10,547 nt of DNA from Chloroflexota bacterium (lineage in GTDB: Bacteria > Chloroflexota > Anaerolineae > Promineifilales > Promineifilaceae): positions 1 through 10,547 of the forward strand of contig JAAEOP010001294.1 of the NCBI GenBank assembly GCA_024223125.1. Direction: 5' to 3'. Each line of letters begins with the position of its first letter. The stretch's first letter is position 1. Below the pieces are notes generated by a model. That model searched no databases, was not told the DNA's origin, and saw only the letters and a list, made by a program, of their open reading frames with translations. Position numbers and translations under genes: made by a program. Shown here piece after piece: positions 1-6,285 of the stretch.

Positions 1-45
1 GGTTTTAGAAAACTGCAAGTTAAAAATTTACAAACTTTTTGCTGG

Positions 46-432
46 TCAGGCTGTTTGGCATGTCCAGTTGTGGGCAAAAAACCTGCCCAACAAAGCGTCA
101 ACCTGATTTGCGAGCACGGGGTTCTTTGCCATTGTCGTATGTGGTTGTTGAAGGTGATACGGCCGCACAGGTATTTCGTTTTCTCGCAAACCGGTTACGC
201 AGACGATGGCTCGTTCACTCCCTTGTGGTGACAAGGCCTGCGGACGATCACTTTTAGGGCTGTCAAAGAGGCCAGCGATACCTTTGCTTTCCCAATTTTG
301 AAAACAGCGACTAACGGTGTCTCGTTGTACCTTAAAGATTCGGGCTATTTCATCTATCTGGAACCCGTCAGCACTCAAGAGAATCATATGCTCTCTTATT
401 CTCGTTCGATGTTTAGGATAATTTTTGAACAA
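46..432 (-). pseudogene. IS630-like transposase, N-terminal HTH remnant
   Basis: The reading frame gives a helix-turn-helix domain typical of IS630-family transposases. The core HILLS-like segment (MILLSADGFQIDEIARIF) is followed by a recognition helix (KVQRDTVSRCFQNWES) and the family linker with GLFDSPKSDRP. In intact members this is followed by a DDE catalytic domain of about 200 residues; none is visible here, and after about residue 70 the frame no longer resembles the family before it stops at 46. Family-like coding (PLSEPVKKTLNELFKNYPKH) continues upstream of the TTG at 432 to about 470, where an in-frame TGA closes it with no ATG or GTG in that frame. The 5' end therefore also looks eroded. 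I read it as a decayed insertion-sequence fragment that is unlikely to transpose. Recognition of the HTH family is fairly sure; the exact ends are not. Confidence 0.6.
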
Positions 433-680
433 TTCATTGAGCGTTTTCTTTACAGGTTCTGATAAGGGAACGACAAATCACATGATTAAACCTTTTTTCT
501 CGTTTATTTTTGTCCCTATTTTATCTGTAAACTTTTGCTCAGGTATTTATGCAGCCGAATTTATTCTTCTGGCTGATTTGTAGGTGAACACATGAACTGG
601 CTCAAAAGCCCTGTTTTTACTCTTCTATGGTATTATTTGAGATAAATGAGTACCAAAGTGTCCCTGTGTGGATCTGATAA
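433..680. other. AT-rich intergenic region, no gene seen
   Basis: About 250 bases between the transposase remnant and rsmI. It holds the eroded 5' end of the remnant (to about 470) and T-rich runs. A segment at 525-543 resembles a segment at 27-50 in direct orientation. A weak extended -10 for rsmI lies near 628-636. No convincing protein or RNA gene is visible on either strand; the small frame 591-643 has no supporting features. Confidence 0.5.
628..636 (+). promoter_or_regulatory. Possible extended -10 promoter of rsmI
   Basis: TGGTATTAT fits an extended -10 element (TG, one base, then TATTAT). It would start transcription near 643 and give a leader of about 38 bases before the rsmI ATG. 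No good -35 box is visible, and the rsmI start has no clear Shine-Dalgarno sequence, so this is a weak call. Confidence 0.25.
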
Positions 681-1346
681 ATGTTGTATTTAGTAGCTAC
701 ACCCATTGGAAATTTAGGAGATATTACGTTGCGGGCGTTGGAGATGTTGCGGACGGTGGATGTGATCGCGGCCGAAGATACACGCAAAACAGGCATATTA
801 CTGAAGAAGTATGATATCAGCAAGCCCCAGATGGCCTATCATGAACACAACGAGGAGCGAGCCGGCCGTAAAATCATGGCATATCTGGCCGAGGGTAAGT
901 CGGTGGCGGTGGTGTCGGAGGCTGGGACGCCGGGGATTTCTGATCCCGGTTATTCGATTGTCCGTAAAGCGATTGAGGCCGGCGTTGAAGTGACGATGAT
1001 TCCAGGGGCTACGGCCGTGACCACTGCTCTTGTCCTCTCTGGTTTACCGGCGCATAGTTTTACCTTTCGTGGCTTTGCACCGCGTAAAAGTGGCAAGCGG
1101 CAAAACTTTATGGCTGTGGATACAGATTCCCCACATACCTTGATTTTTTATGAAAGTCCGCACCGGCTGCTAGCCTTTTTGGCGGATGCGTTGGCAGTGT
1201 ATGGGGATAGAGAAACAGCCGTGTGTAACGAACTAACCAAAATGTATGAATCGGTACAACGGGGGAATCTGTCTGATTTGATCATCTACTTTACGGCCGT
1301 AGAACCGCGTGGCGAGTATGTGATTGTGATTCAAGGGAAACGGTAG
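681..1346 (+). CDS. rsmI: 16S rRNA (cytidine(1402)-2'-O)-methyltransferase RsmI
   Basis: RsmI uses S-adenosylmethionine to methylate the ribose 2'-OH of C1402 in the decoding centre of 16S rRNA, in the cytoplasm. The tetrapyrrole-methylase fold is complete. Visible motifs are [13 protein letters not shown] at residues 4-16, AAEDTR at 30-35, the [10 protein letters not shown] loop at 81-90, [12 protein letters not shown] at 106-117, [10 protein letters not shown] at 131-140, FYESPHRL at 157-164 and NELTKMYES at 183-191. The protein has 221 residues, against about 286 in E. coli; it stops right after the methylase domain and lacks the C-terminal extension of the long form. Two motif positions differ from the usual pattern: VSEAGTP has Glu-80 where Asp is usual, and IPGAT replaces IPGPS. 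The ATG at 681 starts exactly at the conserved N-terminus. The gene stands alone and converges on rlmH, another rRNA methylase. Identification is secure. Confidence 0.95.
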   Translation: MLYLVATPIGNLGDITLRALEMLRTVDVIAAEDTRKTGILLKKYDISKPQMAYHEHNEERAGRKIMAYLAEGKSVAVVSEAGTPGISDPGYSIVRKAIEAGVEVTMIPGATAVTTALVLSGLPAHSFTFRGFAPRKSGKRQNFMAVDTDSPHTLIFYESPHRLLAFLADALAVYGDRETAVCNELTKMYESVQRGNLSDLIIYFTAVEPRGEYVIVIQGKR

Positions 1347-1349
1347 TTA

Positions 1350-1408
1350 GTGTTCAGTTTTCAGTACACTGACCGCACAATGCATACTAAAAACTGCACA
1401 CTGAACAC
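1350..1408. terminator. Hairpin between convergent rsmI and rlmH
   Basis: GTGTTCAGT at 1350-1358 is perfectly complementary to ACTGAACAC at 1400-1408. The pairing resumes after a 3x3 internal loop (CAGT 1362-1365 with ACTG 1393-1396), giving 13 of 16 pairs. The loop is long (27 bases) and there is no clean T-run, so it may be a bidirectional terminator or a small dispersed repeat. The position between two converging stop codons supports a role at transcript ends. Confidence 0.4.
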
Positions 1409-1411
1409 AGC

Positions 1412-1897
1412 TCATTTATGATACGATTCTCCGGCCACAATAGTCGCTGCCCGGTAAAGTTGTTCCAACAGCAGCAGCCGGGCAATTTCGTGGGGGAAGG
1501 TGAGCCGGGAGAGGGATAATGATTCCTGGCAGTTGCTCAAAACCTCATCTGATAATCCCATTGGCCCACCGATTAAAAAAGCAATACGACTGTATAATCC
1601 AACCTGGTTTTGCACGAAACGGGCCAATTTTATGCTGTCTGGTTGACGGCCGGTGGAAACAAGAACGATACGACGGTTGGCCTTTTGGGTGGCTTTGAGC
1701 AATTGTTTACCTTCTTTATCAATGGCGACGTGATTCGGCGCCCCTTTTCCGACTGCATCCTTGACTTCAACCAGTTCAATCTTCGTATATCGTGCCAACC
1801 GTTTTAGATAATCATCTTGAATAAAGCGAAATTGTAACCGCTTTATTTTGCCCACGGCCGCGATGGTAATATGTCCTGATAATCGTTCCATATCCAT
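1412..1897 (-). CDS. rlmH: 23S rRNA (pseudouridine(1915)-N3)-methyltransferase RlmH
   Basis: RlmH is a SPOUT (trefoil-knot) enzyme that adds a methyl group from S-adenosylmethionine to N3 of pseudouridine 1915 in helix 69 of 23S rRNA. The family core is plain: an N-terminal strand with ITIAAVGKIKRL, the knot sequence LIGGPMGLSDEVL, and the C-terminal SLSRLTFPHEIARLLLLEQLYRA ... GESYHK, which is the family's hallmark ending. The frame is open back to a TTG at 1963, where GAGGA stands 10 bases upstream. The extra 22 residues are unlike the family, whose proteins begin just before the AAVGK strand. I therefore prefer ATG 1897 (or ATG 1891), giving about 161 residues against a usual 155-160. No Shine-Dalgarno sequence marks either ATG. 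The gene diverges from the membrane-protein operon starting at 2009. Function is secure; the start is less so. Confidence 0.9.
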   Translation of the reverse strand: MDMERLSGHITIAAVGKIKRLQFRFIQDDYLKRLARYTKIELVEVKDAVGKGAPNHVAIDKEGKQLLKATQKANRRIVLVSTGRQPDSIKLARFVQNQVGLYSRIAFLIGGPMGLSDEVLSNCQESLSLSRLTFPHEIARLLLLEQLYRAATIVAGESYHK

Positions 1898-1994
1898 AAC
1901 ATAATGTAAGAGCCAACTTTCGCCAAATCTGAAAATGAAGCTTATTATGGGTATTGACGACAAACGGCCGTTTTCCTCTTCACCGCAAAACCCC

Positions 1995-2000
1995 TATAAT
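1995..2000 (+). promoter_or_regulatory. TATAAT -10 box, likely leaderless start
   Basis: A perfect TATAAT ends 8 bases before the ATG at 2009. With normal -10 to +1 spacing, transcription would start at about 2007-2009, so the mRNA would have virtually no leader. This agrees with the lack of a Shine-Dalgarno sequence before 2009. No good -35 lies 16-18 bases upstream (the region reads TTTTCCTC). Confidence 0.5.
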
Positions 2001-2008
2001 TAGAAACT

Positions 2009-2254
2009 ATGAAAACGGGCAAAAGACGAATCATACGCAATATAATCATTGAATTTATCATCTATGGAATTCTACTGACGATATATTTCCTGACCGTTTT
2101 GAGATTCTTAGGGGAACCCCTGACCCAATTATTTCACCTTAATCTGTGGGTCTATGCTGTGGCTTCATTGGTTCTCATTGTTACCCAGGCCGTCGTGCTT
2201 GAATGGATCACTTCATTTTTAGTAGACCGATTGGGTCTTGAGAAATCGGATTGA
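2009..2254 (+). CDS. Small two-helix membrane protein, unknown function
   Basis: An 81-residue protein with a basic N-terminus (KTGKRRIIR) and two hydrophobic segments, at about residues 11-31 (IIIEFIIYGILLTIYFLTVL) and 47-72 (LWVYAVASLVLIVTQAVVLE), separated by a short loop with EPLTQLFHLN. This fits an integral membrane protein with both ends in the cytoplasm. I do not recognise a named family. It is the first gene of an operon and its TGA ends 4 bases before the ATG of the TSUP exporter at 2259, so the two are very likely translated together. It may be an accessory subunit of the exporter, which is inference from position only. Translation seems to start on an almost leaderless transcript. 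Confidence 0.7.
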   Translation: MKTGKRRIIRNIIIEFIIYGILLTIYFLTVLRFLGEPLTQLFHLNLWVYAVASLVLIVTQAVVLEWITSFLVDRLGLEKSD

Positions 2255-2258
2255 AAAC

Positions 2259-3158
2259 ATGGACTTTCCAATCAGTGGCGTCACAATTGATCCTCTTTTC
2301 TTAATAGGCATTGGGTTTGTGGTTGGTATATTGGGAGGCTTTTTTGGCGTTGGTGGCGGCTTTCTGGCTGGCCCGATGATGTTTTGGTCTGGTGTGCCCA
2401 TGAATTTTGTTATCGGCACTGATTTAGCGCATATGACCGGCAAATCAATTGTCGCCGCCAAACGACACCGGACCTTAGGCCATGTAGATATGAAGTTGGG
2501 CGGCGTGATGATTGTAGGAACCATCATCGGCGTTGAAATTGGGGCTAGAATAATCGAATCACTTGAAGAAACTGGGAATATTGACCAGGTTATTGGTATT
2601 GCTTACATTGTCATTTTGTTGCTGATTAGTGGGTTTACGGCCTGGGAAAGTTTGAAAGCATTGCGAATTGTTCGTATGCAAAAAAATGTGCGCGATACGT
2701 TGGCATTTGCGGACGTGCCTAACTATGTCCGCCGCATTCGCCTTTGGCCAATGGTCGCATTCCCTAATTCCGGCATCGTGGAGATTTCCCTTTGGGTTGT
2801 GTTGGGCGTAGGCATGATTACCGGTGTGTTGGCTGGTGCATTAGGCGTGGGTGGTGGGTTTGTTCGTATGCCCATGCTTATTTATTTTGTGGGCGTACCC
2901 ACCCATGTGGCTGTGGGTACAGACCTCTTTGAAATCATATTCTCAGCTGGTTTTGGTACGTTGACTCATGCGGTTAAAGGTAATGTAGATGTGTTGATGG
3001 CCCTGGTCATGCAAACTGGGGCCGCGTTGGGGGCACAGATAGGGGCAACGGCTACAACTCGTGTCGCCGGTCCCCGAATTCGGCTGTTTTTTTCCTTTTT
3101 GCCGCTGATTGGCGCTGTGTTGGTTTTAATTCGTCTGTTGGGGGGCCAGATGCCGTAA
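2259..3158 (+). CDS. TSUP family (TauE/SafE) membrane anion exporter
   Basis: A 299-residue polytopic membrane protein of the TSUP family (COG0730), whose members move sulfite, sulfoacetate or other small sulfur or organic anions across the cytoplasmic membrane. The family's inverted duplication is visible. The first copy at about residues 25-56 contains GGFFGVGGGF, PMMFWSGVP and GTDL; the second at 190-223 contains GALGVGGGF, PMLIYFVGVP and GTDL. The segment AAKRHRTLGHVDMKLGGVM after the first copy is also typical. About eight hydrophobic segments are separated by a central cytoplasmic stretch (about 130-165, charged). The frame could begin at TTG 2238, but ATG 2259 gives 4-base spacing to the preceding gene and the usual N-terminus. 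A universal stress protein follows 24 bases later. The substrate cannot be told from sequence. Confidence 0.88.
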   Translation: MDFPISGVTIDPLFLIGIGFVVGILGGFFGVGGGFLAGPMMFWSGVPMNFVIGTDLAHMTGKSIVAAKRHRTLGHVDMKLGGVMIVGTIIGVEIGARIIESLEETGNIDQVIGIAYIVILLLISGFTAWESLKALRIVRMQKNVRDTLAFADVPNYVRRIRLWPMVAFPNSGIVEISLWVVLGVGMITGVLAGALGVGGGFVRMPMLIYFVGVPTHVAVGTDLFEIIFSAGFGTLTHAVKGNVDVLMALVMQTGAALGAQIGATATTRVAGPRIRLFFSFLPLIGAVLVLIRLLGGQMP

Positions 3159-3182
3159 TTTTAGATGAATGGAAGGTGAACT

Positions 3183-3995
3183 GTGAACACTTTGATTTGT
3201 GTGGGGGGCTTACCATATGCTGAGACAACTGTGAAGTTCGGCGCCTTGGTGGCCGGACAGAAACAATCCAGCTTGACGCTTTTGAAAGTGGTAGAATCTG
3301 CTGGGGAACGGCCGTCGGCCGAGAAGATGCTCAGAGAAGCCAGAGAATTGATCGCCCAGCCAGAAGTAGAGGTTCAGGTGCGACAGGGCAATCCGGCCGC
3401 GGAAATCATTGAAGAATCTCGTGAAGGCGAGTATGAGTTGATAGTCCTGGGCGCCCATGTTGTGCAAAGCTTTCTCGACTATTTTATGCGTTCGGTGACA
3501 GATGCTGTCACCAAACAGGCTTCTGTATCAGTCTTGGTTGTTAAAGCAGAAAAGGCTAATCTGAATCGTTTGCTAGTTTGCACAGGTGGTCAGGATAATA
3601 GCAACTCAGTGGTGACATTTGGCGCAGAACTGGCGCAGGCGGCCGGAGCCAACGTCGGCTTGCTGCATGTGACTGATCCGGTGCCGGCGATGTATGCCGG
3701 ATTAGAAACGATGGAAGAAACGTTGTCGGCTCTTTTAGAGTCAAACACCCCTCTGGCACAACATCTCAATTGGGGGTCTGAATTGATGCGTGAATATGGT
3801 GTTTCAGCCAAATTAAAATTATGCCAGGGCATCGTCAGCGAGGAAATTGTGCAAGAGGCAGATGAGGGTGGCTATGATCTTGTTGTCGTCGGGGGTCGTG
3901 TGGAGAGTAACTTCTGGAATGACTTGTTGTTGGGCACAATAGTGCCCCAGATATTACACCATGTACCTTGTTCGGTTCTGGTTGTTCGACCATAG
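3183..3995 (+). CDS. Universal stress protein, tandem UspA domains
   Basis: A 270-residue cytoplasmic protein made of two UspA folds, at about residues 1-121 and 127-270. Each ends in the characteristic strand before and after the nucleotide loop (YELIVLG ... VSVLVV; YDLVVVGG ... CSVLVVRP). ATP-binding Usp domains carry G-x2-G-x9-G-[ST]. In domain 1 the second and third glycines are Val-93 and Arg-103. In domain 2 the second is Glu, but the last pair (Gly-251, Thr-252) is kept. Domain 1 therefore probably does not bind ATP and domain 2 may. The start is GTG 3183, supported by a strong GGAAGGTGA four bases before it. It follows the TSUP exporter by 24 bases, and Usp proteins beside transporters often act as regulators. 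That role is inferred here, not shown. Confidence 0.88.
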   Translation: MNTLICVGGLPYAETTVKFGALVAGQKQSSLTLLKVVESAGERPSAEKMLREARELIAQPEVEVQVRQGNPAAEIIEESREGEYELIVLGAHVVQSFLDYFMRSVTDAVTKQASVSVLVVKAEKANLNRLLVCTGGQDNSNSVVTFGAELAQAAGANVGLLHVTDPVPAMYAGLETMEETLSALLESNTPLAQHLNWGSELMREYGVSAKLKLCQGIVSEEIVQEADEGGYDLVVVGGRVESNFWNDLLLGTIVPQILHHVPCSVLVVRP

Positions 3996-4041
3996 GGGCT
4001 GATTGCGAAGAGGCTAAAGTTAGTAGTAGCCGTTCAGGTTT

Positions 4042-4070
4042 GTAGTAACCGCTTCAGCGGTTTGGACTAC
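4042..4070. terminator. Hairpin between convergent usp and TPR genes
   Basis: AACCGC (4047-4052), a TTCA loop and GCGGTT (4057-4062) form a perfect 6-bp GC-rich stem. It is extended by GTAGT (4042-4046) pairing with ACTAC (4066-4070) across a 3-base bulge. It lies between two converging stop codons. No T-run follows, so it could be a bidirectional terminator, an mRNA-stabilising hairpin or a REP-like dispersed repeat. Confidence 0.5.
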
Positions 4071-4077
4071 GAACTAC

Positions 4078-4569
4078 CTAATTCATTTTGCCTAAAAGTG
4101 CCGTTTTGGCCCAATGGGCGGGCAGATAAAAATGGTCTATTTCCAGTGCTTTATCATAACTTTGCAGCGCCGAACGGTAGCGGCTCGTCTGTTCATAGAC
4201 CCGTCCCAGATTCAGGTAAGGAAATTGGGGATTTTCATACCGGGATGCGGTGATAGCTTTTTCTAGCCAAGGAATGGCCTCTTTCCATTGTGCCTGCTCC
4301 ATCAAATAAACGCCAATGTCATTATATGGATTACCCAAAGTAGGGTCTGTTTCAATTGCCTGATGGCACATCTCAATTGCTTCGTCTGTGCGTCCCATCA
4401 TGCTGTATGTCCAGCCGAGAAAGGTGTAGGCTTCGGCCGTTGGGTGGGTTTCAATGGAACGCTGGTAAAGCAAAATTGCGTTGCCCAATTCACCATTCAT
4501 CTGGTAACGATACGCCCGGTCAAACAAAACCATTGCTTTTTGGTGTGTGATCTGATCATCTGTCATCAT
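4078..4569 (-). CDS. TPR-repeat protein
   Basis: A soluble protein of about 163 residues consisting almost wholly of tetratricopeptide repeats, the helical hairpins that bind peptide partners. Four units can be seen in succession: FDRAYRYQMNGELGNAILLY, then TFLGWTYSMMGRTDEAIEMC, then YNDIGVYLMEQAQWKEAIPW and YLNLGRVYEQTSRYRSALQS. Each has the G/A-Y and A-hydrophobic pattern of the family and ends at an acidic or proline turn (ETHP, ETDP). There is no signal peptide or membrane segment. The frame is open to a GTG at 4608, but I prefer the ATG pair at 4569/4566 just before the first repeat; neither start has a Shine-Dalgarno sequence. It lies 124 bases downstream of the HAD hydrolase stop on the same strand and converges on usp. 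The partner is unknown. Confidence 0.82.
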   Translation of the reverse strand: MMTDDQITHQKAMVLFDRAYRYQMNGELGNAILLYQRSIETHPTAEAYTFLGWTYSMMGRTDEAIEMCHQAIETDPTLGNPYNDIGVYLMEQAQWKEAIPWLEKAITASRYENPQFPYLNLGRVYEQTSRYRSALQSYDKALEIDHFYLPAHWAKTALLGKMN

Positions 4570-4692
4570 GTGGATAGTGTAGCATTGTCGCTGATGCTTG
4601 TCAGCCACTGTAGGAAAAATCTTACGATGTTCATACGTTTTGGGTTTGGGGACAGCAAATTATCAAGTTCGAAGAAATTCGATTTCTAAACG

Positions 4693-5457
4693 TTAATGAC
4701 AACCAGAGAGTTGTCCATTCCAATGTTGTAGGAGGGGTAGAAGCTCTTTCAGGCGTTTGATTTCAGCATGGGGTTGTACGCCATCGGGCGGAGCGAATCG
4801 CTGGCTGGATCGGAAGTAGATAGTACGGAGGCCGGCTGCCTGCCCACCCACAACATCGCTGGCTGGGTCGTCGCCGATGTACACGGCCGTTTCCGCTTCC
4901 GCTTCTAACTTGGCTAACATATGCAAAAAGGGGGCTGCATTGGGCTTCCACTGAAACAAGTCGGCCGAAAAGGCCAGGGCGTCAAAATAGTCAATCAAAC
5001 CAAAACGGGTCATGTCTGCCCGGTGCATGTCGCCAGGGAACATGGTGTTGGAAACCAGTCCCACTTTGTAACCAGCGGCTTTGATTTGTTGTACTGTTTC
5101 TACGGCCGTGTCAATTAACCTGGCCTGAGCTTGGATGGCACGGCCGTATTCGTGGGCCGCAGCGGCCGTGTGTTCCCTGGAAACAGTTCTTACTCCCACC
5201 TGCTGCAATGTGAAGCTTAACAAATCTGTGACAGTCAGGTTTTGTTCGTGCCGGGTAGCTGCCTGCCACATTTCCGGCAGCAAAGTAAAACCGGCGTCCT
5301 GAAACAGGCTGAATTCAGGCAGCGTAGCTCCATTGTGGTCCAAAGAATTATAAGCAGCCTGAAAACCGGGTGTTTCCAAATCGGGCCAGTTTGCATATTC
5401 GCCAGCATACTCAATTAACGTGCCCCCCAGATCAAAAACCACTGTCTTAATTGGCAT
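4693..5457 (-). CDS. HAD-superfamily hydrolase
   Basis: A 254-residue cytoplasmic hydrolase of the haloacid dehalogenase superfamily, which forms an aspartyl-phosphate (or ester) intermediate. Motif I is VFDLGGTL with the nucleophile Asp-9. Motif II is LVSNT with Ser-136. Motif III is Lys-171 in FQWKPN. Motif IV is YIGDDPASD with Asp-196/197 and Asp-201 for magnesium. A helical cap lies between motifs I and II (about residues 20-115), as in subfamily I enzymes. The second aspartate of motif I, the usual general acid of phosphatases, is Gly-11; the DLGGT form is common in uncharacterised HADs but leaves the substrate open. The start ATG has a good AGGAAAG eight bases upstream. Directly before that lie two alternative hairpins that may control expression. 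The lipoprotein gene lies 60 bases upstream. Confidence 0.9.
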   Translation of the reverse strand: MPIKTVVFDLGGTLIEYAGEYANWPDLETPGFQAAYNSLDHNGATLPEFSLFQDAGFTLLPEMWQAATRHEQNLTVTDLLSFTLQQVGVRTVSREHTAAAAHEYGRAIQAQARLIDTAVETVQQIKAAGYKVGLVSNTMFPGDMHRADMTRFGLIDYFDALAFSADLFQWKPNAAPFLHMLAKLEAEAETAVYIGDDPASDVVGGQAAGLRTIYFRSSQRFAPPDGVQPHAEIKRLKELLPLLQHWNGQLSGCH

Positions 5458-5476
5458 AAAATTCTTTCCTCACGTT

Positions 5477-5509
5477 GGACAAACTGTTAGTTTGTCCGCG
5501 CAAACTAAC
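5477..5509 (-). promoter_or_regulatory. Two mutually exclusive 9-bp hairpins before the HAD gene
   Basis: GGACAAACT (5477-5485) pairs perfectly with AGTTTGTCC (5489-5497) across a 3-base loop. GTTAGTTTG (5486-5494) pairs perfectly with CAAACTAAC (5501-5509) across a 6-base loop. The arms overlap at 5489-5494, so only one stem can form at a time. On the minus strand this is the leader of the HAD gene, ending a few bases before its Shine-Dalgarno AGGAAAG, and it also follows the lipoprotein stop. It could be an attenuator-like switch, a translation control element or simply a terminator. Confidence 0.5.
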
Positions 5510-5517
5510 AATTTGCA

Positions 5518-5871
5518 CTATTTGGGCCACACACAGCCATATTCTTCATAAAGCGATTTTTCTGGCGTCCGATCTAGCCGCCACTCCTCACCCCGTTGGC
5601 TGACAAGAATGGGAATGGTAAAAACACCTTGTGAGGTAACAAAACGAGCATTCACACACCACAAGTTTTCATCGGGTGGACTGTTTTCTACATCTTTAAT
5701 GTACGCCAGAGTTCCGCCACTTTCGTCCCTCTTATCTTTTGTAATGTAGCTATTGATTAACTCTTGACCATGTTCGGGCAGATTGCCGCCCCCTTCTGGT
5801 TCGCTGGGGGCACAACTGGCTAACAGACCAAGCATAAAAATGATAAGTAGTAACTGTTTGAGATTTTTCAT
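5518..5871 (-). CDS. Small lipoprotein, unknown function
   Basis: A 117-residue secreted lipoprotein. The N-terminus MKNLKQ is followed by a hydrophobic stretch (LLLIIFMLGLL) and the lipobox LASC with Cys-20, so signal peptidase II cleavage and lipid anchoring outside the cytoplasmic membrane are expected. A short Gly/Pro/Glu linker (CAPSEPEGGGNLPEHG) leads into a mixed domain. That domain has WCVNARFVTSQGVFTIPILV and EEWRLDRTPEKSL, a pattern of beta strands resembling small NTF2-like or cystatin-like lipoprotein domains, but I cannot place it in a named family. Cys-72 and Cys-113 could form a disulfide. The start has AAGGTG six bases upstream. It may be co-transcribed with the HAD gene 60 bases downstream, though hairpins separate them. 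Confidence 0.78.
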   Translation of the reverse strand: MKNLKQLLLIIFMLGLLASCAPSEPEGGGNLPEHGQELINSYITKDKRDESGGTLAYIKDVENSPPDENLWCVNARFVTSQGVFTIPILVSQRGEEWRLDRTPEKSLYEEYGCVWPK

Positions 5872-6078
5872 AACCGCACCTTTTTTTGATAGTTCGTTTG
5901 CATTTTACATGGCAATGGGTTTCAATGCGACTCTGCAAAATAGCACATTTCGGCCATTGATCTGGGGATGGTTATTTTTGCAAAAACAATATACTTAAAA
6001 ATACGTGGCTTTTTCCCTCACACAATATGGTAAAAATGCTTTACTCCCCCACATATCAACCTGATCCACCATCCCAAT
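5872..6078. other. Upstream region of lipoprotein gene, no gene seen
   Basis: About 200 AT-rich bases without a supported gene on either strand. A weak minus-strand promoter for the lipoprotein can be drawn: TTGCCA, 18 bases, TATCAA, just upstream of the AAGGTG ribosome site. Neither box is strong. Confidence 0.35.
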
Positions 6079-6280
6079 TTACGTGAGCGATTGCAAAATT
6101 TTCTCCGCTTCCACTTTAACGGCCGTATCCTCCGTTTGTGCCATAAAAGCCTGCAATACCCCCGCCACTTTGCCGCAGACTAGCCCCGGCCGTCCACACA
6201 ATGGTAGCGTTTTTATCCCCCAGGGCAGCGACAAGTTCCTGGATGCCGGTGGGGGTGGCTTGCCTGGTAAGTTCCTGCAC
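6079..6280 (-). pseudogene. HEAT-repeat protein remnant, frameshifted
   Basis: From GTG 6280 the minus strand reads VQELTRQATPTGIQELVAAL, then a HEAT-like unit with GDKNATIVWTAGASLRQSGG. The frame then leaves the family. One base over, it resumes with VLQAFMAQTEDTAVKVEAEK and ILQSLT, ending at a TAA at 6081-6079. The two parts join perfectly if one base is removed from the G5 run at 6159-6163. Together they match the C-terminal pattern of small bacterial HEAT-repeat proteins (NATIRW-type repeat, then an EAEKIL ending). An in-frame TGA stands just before the GTG (6283-6281). Upstream of it the same frame is open to about 6390 inside the PIN-like gene, so the original gene probably overlapped that one. 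I infer a decayed gene; a sequencing error in the homopolymer could account for the frameshift but not for the upstream stop. Confidence 0.6.
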
Positions 6281-6285
6281 TCACT

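Noticed and set aside
39..257. Plus-strand open frame over the transposase remnant
   Set aside because: It is antisense to the frame carrying the HTH signature in its upper part and shows no domain or ribosome site of its own.
1350..1408. Hairpin as a small RNA or tRNA
   Set aside because: No cloverleaf, CCA end or promoter is visible; it lies between converging stop codons.
1954..2000. TTGACG with TATAAT as a paired promoter
   Set aside because: The boxes are 35 bases apart, about twice the usable spacing, so only the TATAAT is kept.
4288..4689. Plus-strand 133-codon open frame
   Set aside because: It is antisense to clear TPR repeats, and its Cys/His-rich sequence is what reversed TPR codons give.
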